From Acinetobacter amyesii (GTDB taxonomy: Bacteria; Pseudomonadota; Gammaproteobacteria; Pseudomonadales; Moraxellaceae), in the NCBI RefSeq assembly GCF_002018365.1, contig NZ_MVKX01000004.1:259401-323400 (forward strand): a stretch of DNA of 64,000 nucleotides. Direction: 5' to 3'. Position numbers and translations under genes: made by a program. The notes beneath the pieces are model-generated. The model was not told where the DNA came from, did not search any database, and worked only from the letters and a program-made list of their open reading frames with translations. The number at the start of each line of letters is the position of its first letter. Positions within the stretch are counted from its first letter, which is position 1. Of the stretch, positions 38,830 to 47,986 are shown in pieces.

Positions 38830-39561
38830 CTAGTCAGAGATTTGTTCTATTTTCTTTAAATATTGGCAGATTTTGCAACTTATCACTTCAGATTCAAACA
38901 ATGGAAAGCCATGTGAGCCAGAAACCAATTCTGTCTCCAAAAACTTTACAGCTAAATTACGTAGTAAGCGTTCAACTTTGTAACTAACTAAAAAATCTTG
39001 CTTAGCAAACAAATGATATTGATGACCTGTGTAGTTTTTCAAGATATTGACATTATTCAATTCACCCAAACAGTTCAATCCTGCTCGAAGCACATCTAAA
39101 TTTTGCGCTTGAATCAAACTTTGCAAGGTGATGAAATCTTGCTTGCTGCTATCAGTGCCCTGACAAACCATATAACCAAACTTCTTTAAGGTAGAAATAG
39201 CATCCTGCTCGAAAGATTGTTTGAAGCTTTGAAAACTGGTTTGATCCATCGCAACAGGCCACTGTTCATGAGCCACAAAACTTGGATTTGAGCCTAATGT
39301 GATCAGCACTTTCTGTTGTTGACATTTTTTTTGAATTTCATCTACCAAAATCGTTGCCAATTGACCACCAAGAGACCAGCCGCAAATCACATCAAATTGC
39401 TGCGCCAATTCAACTTTCTGTTCGAGCACTTCTAGATTTAAGGCATCAAAAATATTCCATAATTCGACCTGATACCCTTGTGTGATCAATGCCTGCTGTA
39501 AAGGAGCAAGTAATTTACGACCTCCGCCCCAGCCAGTAATAAGTAAAATCTGTTGTTTCAA
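38830..39561 (-). CDS. bioH: BioH-like pimeloyl-ACP methyl ester esterase
   Basis: BioH removes the methyl cap from pimeloyl-ACP methyl ester and so ends the BioC-BioH route. The 243-residue alpha/beta hydrolase has ITGWGGG near the start, the nucleophile Ser63 in CGWSLGGQLA, the probable acid in FAKQDFLVS and the His in SGSHGFPLF. The segment LGSNPSFVAHEQWPVAMD resembles BioH. It is diverged from E. coli BioH, but the context beside bioA-bioF-bioC-bioD is strong. bioB is not in the window. Confidence 0.7.
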   Translation of the reverse strand: MKQQILLITGWGGGRKLLAPLQQALITQGYQVELWNIFDALNLEVLEQKVELAQQFDVICGWSLGGQLATILVDEIQKKCQQQKVLITLGSNPSFVAHEQWPVAMDQTSFQSFKQSFEQDAISTLKKFGYMVCQGTDSSKQDFITLQSLIQAQNLDVLRAGLNCLGELNNVNILKNYTGHQYHLFAKQDFLVSYKVERLLRNLAVKFLETELVSGSHGFPLFESEVISCKICQYLKKIEQISD

Positions 39562-39751
39562 TGCAAACTCTAAAATTAAACGATTCCAAATAGTATAAAA
39601 GTTCAGAGCACGTTTGATAGTGGCATTTCAGCACATCAACCGATTTGCCAAAAGACATTCGAAATCGACTTTGATAAATATAAAATCAGCCAGCCTACAG
39701 CGCTTTAAAATTTGCTAAGATCAGATAAAGAACAATATAAACTGATGCTCT

Positions 39752-40318
39752 ATGAAAGTTTCTTCATTGCTAAAAATCTGTTTCATGACATGTGCCTTAA
39801 TAGCAACTACCCAAATCACAGTTGCTGAAACATCAATACTCAGCACCAGTCAAAACAAACAAAAACAATGGGTAGGCACACCCGCACCCAACTTTAAATT
39901 GCAAGATCAAAATGGAAAGTGGCACGAACTGAAGCAATATCAAGGGAAATGGCTTGTTCTATATTTTTATCCCAAAGACAATTCACCGGGTTGTACAGAA
40001 GAAGCCAATCAATTTAAAACCCTATATCCACAATTTTTAAAAAGTAATACGGTTGTTTTGGGTGCAAGCTTAGATGATGTTGCATCACATCAAAAGTTCT
40101 CTAAAACACTCGGACTTCCCTTTCCAATTCTTGCCGACCAACAGCACAAGCTGGCGACACAGCTAGGTATTGTACGAAACTTAGGGATTTTGAAAGTTGC
40201 CAAACGTGAAACCTTTCTCATTGATCCGAAAGGCATTATTGTTTATCACTATACCAGTGTGAATACACAGACACATGCTGCGCAAGTTTTGGCAGATATC
40301 AAAAGACTACAACAATAG
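39752..40318 (+). CDS. Exported PrxQ/Bcp-type peroxiredoxin
   Basis: A 188-residue thiol peroxidase with a signal peptide (LLKICFMTCALIATTQITVA) and the thioredoxin-like core. The peroxidatic Cys lies in YPKDNSPGCTEEANQF. The resolving Cys found five residues later in most PrxQ proteins (CTKEAC) is Asn here, so it would act as a 1-Cys type or use an outside thiol. The signal peptide places it in the periplasm or envelope, unlike cytoplasmic Bcp. Confidence 0.82.
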   Translation: MKVSSLLKICFMTCALIATTQITVAETSILSTSQNKQKQWVGTPAPNFKLQDQNGKWHELKQYQGKWLVLYFYPKDNSPGCTEEANQFKTLYPQFLKSNTVVLGASLDDVASHQKFSKTLGLPFPILADQQHKLATQLGIVRNLGILKVAKRETFLIDPKGIIVYHYTSVNTQTHAAQVLADIKRLQQ

Positions 40319-40332
40319 TTTTCATGCCCCAA

Positions 40333-40361
40333 TAAAAAACCCAGCAGAAGCTGGGTTTTTT
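40333..40361. terminator. Bidirectional terminator between peroxiredoxin and bfr
   Basis: CCCAGC-agaa-GCTGGG at 40340-40355 with an A-run before and TTTTTT after. Confidence 0.85.
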
Positions 40362-40374
40362 GGATATTTTTAAA

Positions 40375-40848
40375 TTACATTTGAGACTGAATATAATTTG
40401 GTAGGCCAATAAGTTCGATCAAACGCATTTGCTTTTCAAGCCAGTAAGTATGATCTTCTTCAGTATCTGACATTTGCTGACGGAGCATATCACGGGTCAC
40501 ATAGTCACCCTTTTCTTCACACAATTTTACGCCTTGTGCAAGTTTCTCACGCACATGATATTCAAGCGCCAAATCTGCTTTTAAACAGGTCACAACGTCT
40601 GTACCGACTTCAATATCATCACGATTCATATTCGGTGTTCCTTCAAGGAACAATACGCGACGAATCAATGCATCTGCATGTGAGCCTTCTTCTTGGCTTT
40701 CATGATCGATACGTTCAAAGATTTTACTTAAGCCCCAATCTTCATACATACGGGAATGAATTAAGTATTGATCACGAGCAGCCAGTTCGCCACCGATCAG
40801 CATATTTAAGTAGTCTACGACTTCTGGATTGCCACGCATTTTCTTCAC
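40375..40848 (-). CDS. bfr: Bacterioferritin subunit without the haem-ligand Met
   Basis: Bacterioferritin oxidises Fe(II) and stores iron in a 24-subunit shell. The 157-residue protein keeps the ferroxidase residues: Glu21 in [13 protein letters not shown], Glu54 and His57 in SQEEGSHAD, a Glu in LALEYHV, and Glu130/His133 in DTEEDHTYW. The residue that equals the haem-binding Met52 of E. coli Bfr is Gly55. Such subunits may make haem-poor shells or pair with a Met-containing partner; Pseudomonas has a two-subunit case. Confidence 0.92.
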   Translation of the reverse strand: MKKMRGNPEVVDYLNMLIGGELAARDQYLIHSRMYEDWGLSKIFERIDHESQEEGSHADALIRRVLFLEGTPNMNRDDIEVGTDVVTCLKADLALEYHVREKLAQGVKLCEEKGDYVTRDMLRQQMSDTEEDHTYWLEKQMRLIELIGLPNYIQSQM

Positions 40849-41186
40849 TCCATACCCTTTTCAAATATTATGGACAAGTTTCAAAATGAATGCAAAATAT
40901 AATTTTTGTAAGTTTATGATTTATATAAAATTTAAATGATAAACATACGCATTTGCAGTTCAATTCCGCGCATTTTTCACATATAAAAGAAGCCCTTGCA
41001 GAATATTCCATGCATTTAGAACACGAAATAATCAAAAATCGCTGGATGCTGTTTTTTGTAACAATTAACAATGCGTCTTGTTTAGCAAAAATATCGCCAG
41101 ATTGATCCAAGACGCCATACTTGCACTGCCTCTCCTCTATTCATGGAATAGTGCACTGATGACCCAAATTTCCAAAGAAGACCGAC
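40849..41186. other. 338-bp gap between bfr and rlmF
   Basis: AT-rich. It contains a weak Fur-like sequence, TGATAAACATACGCA at 40937-40951, matching ten of fourteen informative positions of TGATAATNATTATCA, about 90 bp upstream of bfr. Short frames on both strands show no family features. I see no reliable gene. Confidence 0.35.
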
Positions 41187-42161
41187 TTAAGCTGAAGTCC
41201 AGCGCGCATTCTTCCATGCTTGCTGCTGCTTTGAATCTAAAAAAGTCCAAGCGACAAAACGGCTTTCTTTTTGTCCCTGCGTCATTTTAATCGTTTTTAC
41301 ATCCACTGCACCGCTCTTCGCTATGGCTTTTAAGAGCACAGGCAATGTTGTTTTCTTGGAAACCAGCGTACTAAACCAAAGGCATTGCTCAGCAAACTGA
41401 ATGCTCTCTTGCACCATTTGGCAGACAAATCGCTCTTCGCCGCCATCACACCAGAGTTCGTTTTTTTGACCGCCAAAGTTTAACACCACCTTTGTCCGAT
41501 CAACCGGCTTGCCTAGTTTTCTTAACTTTTGAGTGGCTGTCGCGTTTGCCTCATCTTGCGAGGCATGAAATGGCGGATTACACATGGTCAAATCAAAACG
41601 ATCTGAAGGTTTAATCACACCATTGAAAATATGGCTCGCTGCTTTCTGCAATCGAATCTGAATGCCTTTACGCAGATTCGGATTTGCCTCCACAATAAAT
41701 TGAGCACTTTTAACCGATGCAGCATGTATGTCTGAGCCGACAAATTTCCAGCCATAGCTCCGATGACCAATGATCGGATAAATACAGTTCGCGCCCACCC
41801 CAATATCTAAGACTTGAACGGGGTGTCCTGTTGGAATCTGCCCTTTGTTGTTGGCACTCAACAAGTCAGCCAAATAGTGAATATAGTCAGCCCTGCCCGG
41901 AATAGGCGGGCAAAGATAATCTTTGGGAATATCCCAATATTGAATGCCATAAAAATGCTTGAGCAACGCTTTATTGAGCATTTTCACAGCGTTTGGATCA
42001 GAAAAATCTAACGATAAATCGTTATATTTATTTGGGCTGACAAAAGGCGTAAGTTCCGGACAGCTCTTGATTAACTGAGGAAAATCGTAACGACTGCGAT
42101 GCAGATTTCGTGCATGTAATTCCGATTTTTGCTGCGGAAAAGATTTCTTTGCTTGCGCCAT
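41187..42161 (-). CDS. rlmF: 23S rRNA (adenine-1618-N6)-methyltransferase
   Basis: RlmF methylates A1618 of 23S rRNA. The 324-residue protein has the SAM motif VLDIGVGANCIYPIIG and the N6-adenine methyltransferase motif MCNPPFHASQDEA. The start region KSELHARNLHRSRYDFPQLI and the segment CPPIPGRADYIHYLADLL are typical. A TTG six codons earlier opens the frame, but ATG 42161 (MAQAKKSF) is preferred. Confidence 0.92.
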   Translation of the reverse strand: MAQAKKSFPQQKSELHARNLHRSRYDFPQLIKSCPELTPFVSPNKYNDLSLDFSDPNAVKMLNKALLKHFYGIQYWDIPKDYLCPPIPGRADYIHYLADLLSANNKGQIPTGHPVQVLDIGVGANCIYPIIGHRSYGWKFVGSDIHAASVKSAQFIVEANPNLRKGIQIRLQKAASHIFNGVIKPSDRFDLTMCNPPFHASQDEANATATQKLRKLGKPVDRTKVVLNFGGQKNELWCDGGEERFVCQMVQESIQFAEQCLWFSTLVSKKTTLPVLLKAIAKSGAVDVKTIKMTQGQKESRFVAWTFLDSKQQQAWKNARWTSA

Positions 42162-42595
42162 GTGTATGCCAATATTCAACGGGAGAACAGAATCATCTGA
42201 TAAGGCAGGATCTATACCTGCAAATTAGTCAATATTGTACGTGAATTTAACTCTCAATTTCTCCCAAAACCTTTTATTTGTCTATCTGCAAATCAATAAC
42301 GACTTGGACATCTATTCTTATTTAATCTGGACATTTTTGTTTGCTATATCATTAAACAAAACCGTGAAACATTAATTAAATAACAATCATGAAACATGAA
42401 GAATCAACAAAAAAAGCCCAATCGGTGGTGATCGGGCTTTCTATACCAACATAAGACGATGATTTATATGAAATAAAAACTTACATTCCGTATAACGTGT
42501 ATTATGTTAATTTTAGAATAAATTAAGAATTATCCAATTGAAATTAAAAAAAATATATATTTATAATTAAATGAACATCCAAGTTAAGAACTAAA
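42162..42595. other. 434-bp AT-rich gap between rlmF and the MreB-like gene
   Basis: Holds one strong hairpin with a U-run on the minus strand (42411-42440, listed separately) but no gene on that strand that it would serve. The right half is very AT-rich. No other feature is clear. Confidence 0.5.
42411..42440 (-). terminator. Orphan terminator, minus strand
   Basis: AAAGCCCGATC and GATTGGGCTTT pair on the minus strand (10 of 11, with a 6-nt loop) and are followed by TTTTTTT. No minus-strand gene lies upstream of it before the divergent gene at 42596, so it may end a small RNA or be a relic. Confidence 0.6.
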
Positions 42596-42967
42596 ATGAT
42601 AAGAGACGATTTAAAAAAATATCCTAAAGCAATATGGGTACATTTTTATAAAAACCGTATAAGTTTGATGGCAGAGAATGGCATAGTCAAAGCAACTGAA
42701 ATTCCTAAATCACCTTATGATCACCCAAGAATGATTTTGGCAGATTTTGAAAGCGCTACAACAACATTAAAAGCTTTAATGAGACACCATTCTAACGGTT
42801 TATCTTTTTTCAAATTTACAGCTCCTATTACGATTGTCCAAATAATGGAGCCGATACAAGGTAGTTTAACTAAGATTGAAATACGAGCTTTTAAGGAGTT
42901 ATTTTTTAATACTGGTGCAAGAGAAGTAAAGCTATATGACCTTGATGGAAATTCTATTGAAGAATAA
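42596..42967 (+). CDS. Small protein resembling the N-terminal part of MreB
   Basis: A 123-residue, AT-rich gene. The blocks YDHPRMILADFESATTTLKA and KIEIRAFKELFFNTGAREVK resemble MreB segments of the type GVIADF..T..ML and VERRAIRESALGAGAREV, in the same order and spacing. The phosphate-binding loops and the second half of MreB are missing. I infer an MreB-like one-domain protein; it may be a partial duplicate or a distinct small family. The frame is intact and starts with ATG, but its ribosome site is weak. Confidence 0.5.
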   Translation: MIRDDLKKYPKAIWVHFYKNRISLMAENGIVKATEIPKSPYDHPRMILADFESATTTLKALMRHHSNGLSFFKFTAPITIVQIMEPIQGSLTKIEIRAFKELFFNTGAREVKLYDLDGNSIEE

Positions 42968-43200
42968 TTTTTAAAAGCCCCATTTAACATAATGGCTACT
43001 ATACGAAATGAAGAAGCCTATAACTCTGATCTAGGCTTTAAATTAAAGCTCACAAGTTAGATATGACTCTTTGTCATTTTTTCTGTTTAATTCAGAGCTC
43101 ATTAAATCCAATCATCAACATATATTTTTTCAAATCAATCAAAGACAAAACCAAATATTCTCAATATGATAAAAAAATGCGTCAATTAAAGTTGAAGAAT

Positions 43201-44265
43201 ATGAATAGCAAGACAACAAGACAGATACTCGTCACAGGCGCGACAGGCTATATTGCCAGTTGGGTCATTAAGAACTTACTTGAATTAGGTCATACAGTGC
43301 ATGCCACAGTTCGTGATCTCAATAAAACATCAGGATTTGCACATCTCGAAAAAATCGCAGCTGAAACAACTGGCGCTTTAAAACTGTTTCAAGCCAATTT
43401 ATTGGATGAGGGTGCATTTGATTCAGCCATGCAAGGTTGTGACATTGTGATCCACATGGCATCTCCATTTGTCGTCACCAATTATAAAGACGCAATAAAA
43501 GATATTATCGAGCCAGCTATTTTAGGCACTGAAAATGTGCTCAACAGTGTCAATAAAACTGAGTCAGTAAAACGTGTTGTCGTGACTTCAAGCATCGCAT
43601 CAACCTATGGTGATGCCATTGATATTCTACAGACCGAGCATAATGAATTTGATGAATCGCATTGGAATACCTCCAGTTCAGAAACCCATCAGCCTTATCC
43701 ATATTCAAAAGTGATGGCTGAGCGCAAAGCGTGGGAAATGCAAAAAGCACAAAACCGTTGGGATCTGGTCTGTGTCAATCCAGCATTGGTCATGGGGCCA
43801 TCTTTAACTGCGTCAACACAGTCAGGAAGCGTTGAAGTGCTACAACAGTTTGCCAATGGTATGACTTTGGCCGGTGTTCCACCAATGTGGAATGGTATCG
43901 TCGATGTTCGCGATGTTGCCGATGCGCACGTACAAGCAGCTCTCAATCCCTCAGCGAGCGGACGTTATATAATTAGTGGTGGTACATTAAGCCTATTAGA
44001 TATGGGCAAATTATTGCGCGCACATTTTGGGAATAAATTTCCATTTCCGCGCAATACCTTACCGAAGTTTGCCTTTAAGGCATTTGGCCCTCTTGCCGGC
44101 TTCCCTCGTAAATTTGTTGAACTCAATATGGGCTACCCAATTTACTTTAATGCAGCTAAGAGCAAGAAAGAATTAGGGATCGAATACCGTGATATTCAAA
44201 ACAGTGTGGTTGAGCATTTCCAACAACTCCTCAATGACGGTGTTGTGAAGCAATATATTCCGTGA
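43201..44265 (+). CDS. NAD(P)-dependent epimerase/reductase, extended SDR
   Basis: A 354-residue protein of the dihydroflavonol-reductase-like group of extended short-chain dehydrogenases. The Rossmann motif is VTGATGYIASWVIKNLLELG, followed by VIHMASPFV and the catalytic YxxxK in PYPYSKVMAERKAWE. Substrates in this group are aldehydes, ketones or sterol-like alcohols; the one here is unknown. The frame is open from 43063, but ATG 43201 starts just before the first strand of the fold. Confidence 0.8.
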   Translation: MNSKTTRQILVTGATGYIASWVIKNLLELGHTVHATVRDLNKTSGFAHLEKIAAETTGALKLFQANLLDEGAFDSAMQGCDIVIHMASPFVVTNYKDAIKDIIEPAILGTENVLNSVNKTESVKRVVVTSSIASTYGDAIDILQTEHNEFDESHWNTSSSETHQPYPYSKVMAERKAWEMQKAQNRWDLVCVNPALVMGPSLTASTQSGSVEVLQQFANGMTLAGVPPMWNGIVDVRDVADAHVQAALNPSASGRYIISGGTLSLLDMGKLLRAHFGNKFPFPRNTLPKFAFKAFGPLAGFPRKFVELNMGYPIYFNAAKSKKELGIEYRDIQNSVVEHFQQLLNDGVVKQYIP

Positions 44266-44278
44266 ATCACTCATCAAC

Positions 44279-44308
44279 AAAAAAGCCACCTTGAATAGGT
44301 GGCTTTTT
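44279..44308. terminator. Bidirectional terminator
   Basis: GCCACCT-tgaat-AGGTGGC at 44285-44303, with a T-run on each strand, between the SDR gene and the convergent TonB receptor. Confidence 0.88.
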
Positions 44309-44330
44309 ATATTAAAAAAACTAATCTAAC

Positions 44331-46511
44331 TTAGAAATCAATAGTCACACCAACTTTATAGGTACGTGGGCCACCCACTAAGGCATAGCCTGAGTTAAAT
44401 GTACCTTCCCAATATTTTTCATCAGTCACATTATCAATATTAGCTAAGAACGTTGTGTTCACACCACCTAACTGAGTTTTATAGCGCGCACCAAGATCTA
44501 AAATTGTATAGTCTGGCAGTTTAAGTGTATTGGTTTCATTTAAGTACTGTTCACTCACGTAGTTTGCACGTGCATTGACATTCAAACCATCCACATACGG
44601 CACTGCATAATCTAAGCCGAGTGTTGCGGTAAAGTCAGGAATACCATACACCGTATTACCTTGATTATTTACACCATTTTTTGTTCCAGCTTTGATATAT
44701 TCGGCATCGATATAAGCCATGCTGCCCATCAGACTCAACCCTTGATAGATTTCACCTGAAAATGCCCACTCTATACCACGTGAACGTGTTTCTGCATCAT
44801 CTGTTGTAATTTGATTGACGCCACTGCCTGCAATTCCGTCAGAATAATCAGACGACATCGTCGATGGTTTTTCAATTTGATATAGTGCAAATGTATTTAA
44901 CCAACTACCTGTTTGATATTTAGCACCCAATTCATATTGTTTGGTTTGGAATGGCGCAAAGGTGACATTATTGTTGGCATCTGCAACATTATTCACCGTT
45001 ACACCTTCAGAAAGACCTTCAACATAGTTGGCATAAATAGAAAGATTCTCACCAAAAGGTTTAACCACAACACCTAAGCTTGGGGAAATTTTATCGTCTT
45101 GATAGCCTGTTTTTTTCTGTAAATTCTTAGTATCGATATCTTGATAACGTGCACCAACAATAAATTGCAACTTATCATCCATCATTGAAATCTGATCAGA
45201 TACCGTATAGCTAGTATATTTATTATCTAAATTCGGTTTAACCACTGGGTACGCAGAAGGCATCCCTACAGTCGTATCAGGATCATACAAATTAGTTGAA
45301 TTAATTTTCTCTTGTGTTGCCGCAACATGCTGATCTGTTTCTTTGGTCAAATAATCAGCTCGAACATTTACAGCATGTTTTACAGCACCCGTATTAAACT
45401 TATATTGAATACCTGTATTTGCAGATGTAATCGACTCAGATGACCCCGTACGATAGTATTGAGATGTGGCATGACCATCTGCTTGGCCGACAACAAGACG
45501 CGTACCAAAAATATGCCCACTATACGCCTTGTCAATATGTCCTACACCTGCATAAACATTTAAGTCAGGTGTAAATGCATATTCACCACTTAAGCCTACA
45601 AACTCACTATCAGTATGGCCTTCCAAATTTTTAAAATAATTGGTATCGCCTTTAGGTGCAGCAAGCACGCCATTATAGGTATGGCCATGTGCATCTTTGA
45701 CACCAAATGCCACCATCGCAGGCGAACCACCATTACGGTCATCACGTACAGCATACGCATCAAAATTCAGTTTCAATTTATCTGTTGTATAATCAGCAGC
45801 AATTGCACCTGAAGCATGTTTATCATCCATGCCTTCTATGATGTGCTCACCTTGACCATAAGCCCCATTCACACGTAAGCCAAACTCTTTTTCAGCACCG
45901 AAGCGACGTGAAACATCAAAGCCTGATTGATAAAAGCCACCGTCTTCCATGGATGCTGAAACTTGGGTCTTCTGCTGATCTGCACGCTTAGTTTTGGCAA
46001 TGACAACACCACCCACTCCACCTGCAGGCGACATACCTGCAACCAATGCATTCGGACCTTTTAAAACCGTTACAGAATCTAAAAATTCAGTCGGTACACG
46101 CCCATAAGGGGCCATACCATACATACCATTCAATGCAATATCATCATGATTGACATCAAAGCCACGAATATTAAAGTTTTCGTTTAAATGGCCTTGGTTT
46201 GTTGTGATACGAACACTCGCATCATTTCTCAGCACTTCACCCACGGTGGTCGCTTGCTGTTCTTCAATTAACTTTTCACTATATGCAGCAACGCTAAATG
46301 GCGTATCAACAATTTTTTTATTTCCCAAAGCACCAAGGTCTGTATTGGCTTTCAACTTACCATTTGCAAGTTGCTTTTCTGCAGGCACCTCAACCTCAAT
46401 CGTCTCAAGTACCGTTGTATCCGCTGCAAACGCAGATGTTGCCCCTCCAACACCGAGCAGCACCAAAGTTATAGAACGTACTAAGTGTGTTTTTGCAAAA
46501 TTATACATCAT
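44331..46511 (-). CDS. TonB-dependent siderophore receptor
   Basis: A 726-residue outer-membrane receptor of the FhuA/FhuE/FpvA-like siderophore group. It has a signal peptide ending GGATSAFAADTTV, a plug (about residues 50-165) with DTPFSVAAYSEKLIEEQQA and FNIRGFDVNHDDIALNGM, and a barrel that ends in YKVGVTIDF with the terminal Phe. A Fur-like box covers its predicted -10 region, so iron control is likely. The siderophore cannot be named from sequence alone. A second ATG at 46508 could also be the start. Confidence 0.88.
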   Translation of the reverse strand: MMYNFAKTHLVRSITLVLLGVGGATSAFAADTTVLETIEVEVPAEKQLANGKLKANTDLGALGNKKIVDTPFSVAAYSEKLIEEQQATTVGEVLRNDASVRITTNQGHLNENFNIRGFDVNHDDIALNGMYGMAPYGRVPTEFLDSVTVLKGPNALVAGMSPAGGVGGVVIAKTKRADQQKTQVSASMEDGGFYQSGFDVSRRFGAEKEFGLRVNGAYGQGEHIIEGMDDKHASGAIAADYTTDKLKLNFDAYAVRDDRNGGSPAMVAFGVKDAHGHTYNGVLAAPKGDTNYFKNLEGHTDSEFVGLSGEYAFTPDLNVYAGVGHIDKAYSGHIFGTRLVVGQADGHATSQYYRTGSSESITSANTGIQYKFNTGAVKHAVNVRADYLTKETDQHVAATQEKINSTNLYDPDTTVGMPSAYPVVKPNLDNKYTSYTVSDQISMMDDKLQFIVGARYQDIDTKNLQKKTGYQDDKISPSLGVVVKPFGENLSIYANYVEGLSEGVTVNNVADANNNVTFAPFQTKQYELGAKYQTGSWLNTFALYQIEKPSTMSSDYSDGIAGSGVNQITTDDAETRSRGIEWAFSGEIYQGLSLMGSMAYIDAEYIKAGTKNGVNNQGNTVYGIPDFTATLGLDYAVPYVDGLNVNARANYVSEQYLNETNTLKLPDYTILDLGARYKTQLGGVNTTFLANIDNVTDEKYWEGTFNSGYALVGGPRTYKVGVTIDF

Positions 46512-46528
46512 TTCAAGATTAGTTTTAT

Positions 46529-46550
46529 TTGAATAAGAATCATTATTATA
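46529..46550 (-). promoter_or_regulatory. Fur-like box over the receptor promoter
   Basis: The 19 bases at 46529-46547 match the Fur consensus GATAATGATAATCATTATC at 13 positions, best in the AATCATTAT half. The box overlaps a minus-strand TATAAT (46545-46550). A second TAAGAAT/ATTCTTA pair extends to 46566. Confidence 0.55.
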
Positions 46551-46884
46551 TTTAGAATAATTCTTAACTGCATCATGAATCCCGATGATTATATTTTTTT
46601 AATGAGAAATATAAATATTAATTTTTTATAAAATGTAGATAAGACAAATGTAAATATTTGTTTTTAATTATTTTTATAAAAATTAAAAACACAAACTGTG
46701 TATGTTCAATTAAAGCAATAAGGCAAACAAATGATTAATTAATATACAAATAATTTGAATTTTTACATGCTTTATTGCCTTTGAATAGATATATCCATTT
46801 ACATCCAACGATTATTTAAAAGTAAACAACGCTTTTGCGTTAGTGCCATTTAGCCAAATTTAAGTCTCTTTTTTAAATTTTTAA

Positions 46885-46916
46885 TAAAAAAGCGACTCAA
46901 AAGAGCCGCTTTTTTC
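46885..46916 (-). terminator. Terminator after ompA
   Basis: GCGaCTC at 46892-46898 and GAGcCGC at 46903-46909 form a stem with one internal mismatch, with TTTTTT on both sides. It follows the ompA stop by about 20 bp. Confidence 0.8.
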
Positions 46917-46936
46917 TAACCGAAGTTAAACTCAAA

Positions 46937-47986
46937 TTATTGAGCTTGACCAGGTTGAGCCACTACAGTACGGCTACCAGAAATCGTAGCGAATACGCGA
47001 CGGTTCATAGCACGGCCTTCTTTAGTGTTGTTGTCAGCGATCGGTTGATCCCACGCGAAACCTTGAGTAGATAAACGAGCTGGGTCAACGTTGTATTCGT
47101 TAACAAGTGAAGATTTAACAGAGTTAGCACGAGCTAGTGATAAACGTTCGTTTAGAGCACGTGGACCAGTGTTATCTGTGTGACCTTCGATGTTAGCTGT
47201 AGCATTAGGGTATTCGCCTAATTTTTCAGCTACTTTAGCGATTTCAGGTTTGTATTGATCTTTGATGTTTGATTTGTTTGTATCAAAGAACACACGAAGT
47301 TCCATGTTAAGATCTTCAGTCAACTCTTGAGGAGCTGGAGCAACTGGAGCAACTGGAGTTACAGGAGCAACTTCAACTACAGGAGCAGCAGGTTTCAAGT
47401 GACCGCCAAGAACTACGTTAAGACCAGCTAAAGCTGTGTAGTTCCAGAAATCTTCATCGATGTTGTAAGTAGCACGAGCTTCAGTACGTAGAGATAAAGC
47501 ATCGTTTAAGCGCCAGAAAGCACCTAGACCAGCATTACCCAAAGTACCTTCTTCAGTAGTACCACGGTCAGCACCTAAACCACGAGCAGCAGCTTCGTCA
47601 AATTTGTATTTGTAGTGACCAGCACCTAACAATACATATGGCTTAACTTTGCTGTCATAGTTTTTAGTGATCAAATCAGAAGTAGCATAGAAGTTACCGT
47701 TGATTTGAGTTTGTTTGTACTCACCCCAATCAGTATCCACATCGCCTTTAACTTGGTTGTATTCAGCTTCGAAACCTAACCATGGAGTTAATTCAACACC
47801 AAGTGCTGCACCAACAAACAAGTCGTCTTGTAGCTCTGGACCTTCAGTAAGGTTGCCACGGCTGTTGTTGTGTTCAGAATCTTGGAAAGTGTAACCAAGC
47901 ATTAATGGAGTAACAGTTACGCCTGCGTTTGCAGCTGCTAAAGGAGCAGCTACGAGCATTGCTAATGCAATACGACTCATTTTCAT
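46937..47986 (-). CDS. ompA: OmpA-family outer-membrane protein
   Basis: A 349-residue protein like the major Acinetobacter porin AbOmpA. It has a signal peptide ([20 protein letters not shown]), an N-terminal eight-strand barrel (to about residue 195), a Pro/Val/Ala linker, and a C-terminal OmpA peptidoglycan-binding domain with [20 protein letters not shown] then [11 protein letters not shown]. The Asp and Arg of this domain contact peptidoglycan in AbOmpA. The start is ATG about 47986 with GGAGG upstream. A promoter and long leader precede it. Confidence 0.92.
   Translation of the reverse strand: MKMSRIALAMLVAAPLAAANAGVTVTPLMLGYTFQDSEHNNSRGNLTEGPELQDDLFVGAALGVELTPWLGFEAEYNQVKGDVDTDWGEYKQTQINGNFYATSDLITKNYDSKVKPYVLLGAGHYKYKFDEAAARGLGADRGTTEEGTLGNAGLGAFWRLNDALSLRTEARATYNIDEDFWNYTALAGLNVVLGGHLKPAAPVVEVAPVTPVAPVAPAPQELTEDLNMELRVFFDTNKSNIKDQYKPEIAKVAEKLGEYPNATANIEGHTDNTGPRALNERLSLARANSVKSSLVNEYNVDPARLSTQGFAWDQPIADNNTKEGRAMNRRVFATISGSRTVVAQPGQAQ

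Larger units (their letters stand above)
46512..46936. other. 425-bp gap between siderophore receptor and ompA
   Basis: The left end holds the Fur-like operator and promoter of the receptor (46529-46550). The right end holds the ompA terminator. The AT-rich middle shows no gene. Confidence 0.6.

Noticed and set aside
40937..40951. Fur box for bfr.
   Set aside because: Only ten of fourteen positions match and the right half is poor, so it is mentioned only inside the gap description.
40868..41110. Minus-strand 80-residue frame with several Cys between bfr and rlmF, considered as a bacterioferritin-associated ferredoxin.
   Set aside because: The Cys spacing does not match Bfd, there is no ribosome site, and the composition looks like AT-rich spacer.
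43063..43200. N-terminal extension of the SDR gene.
   Set aside because: The 46 extra residues lie before the Rossmann strand, are AT-rich, and no homologue pattern is apparent.
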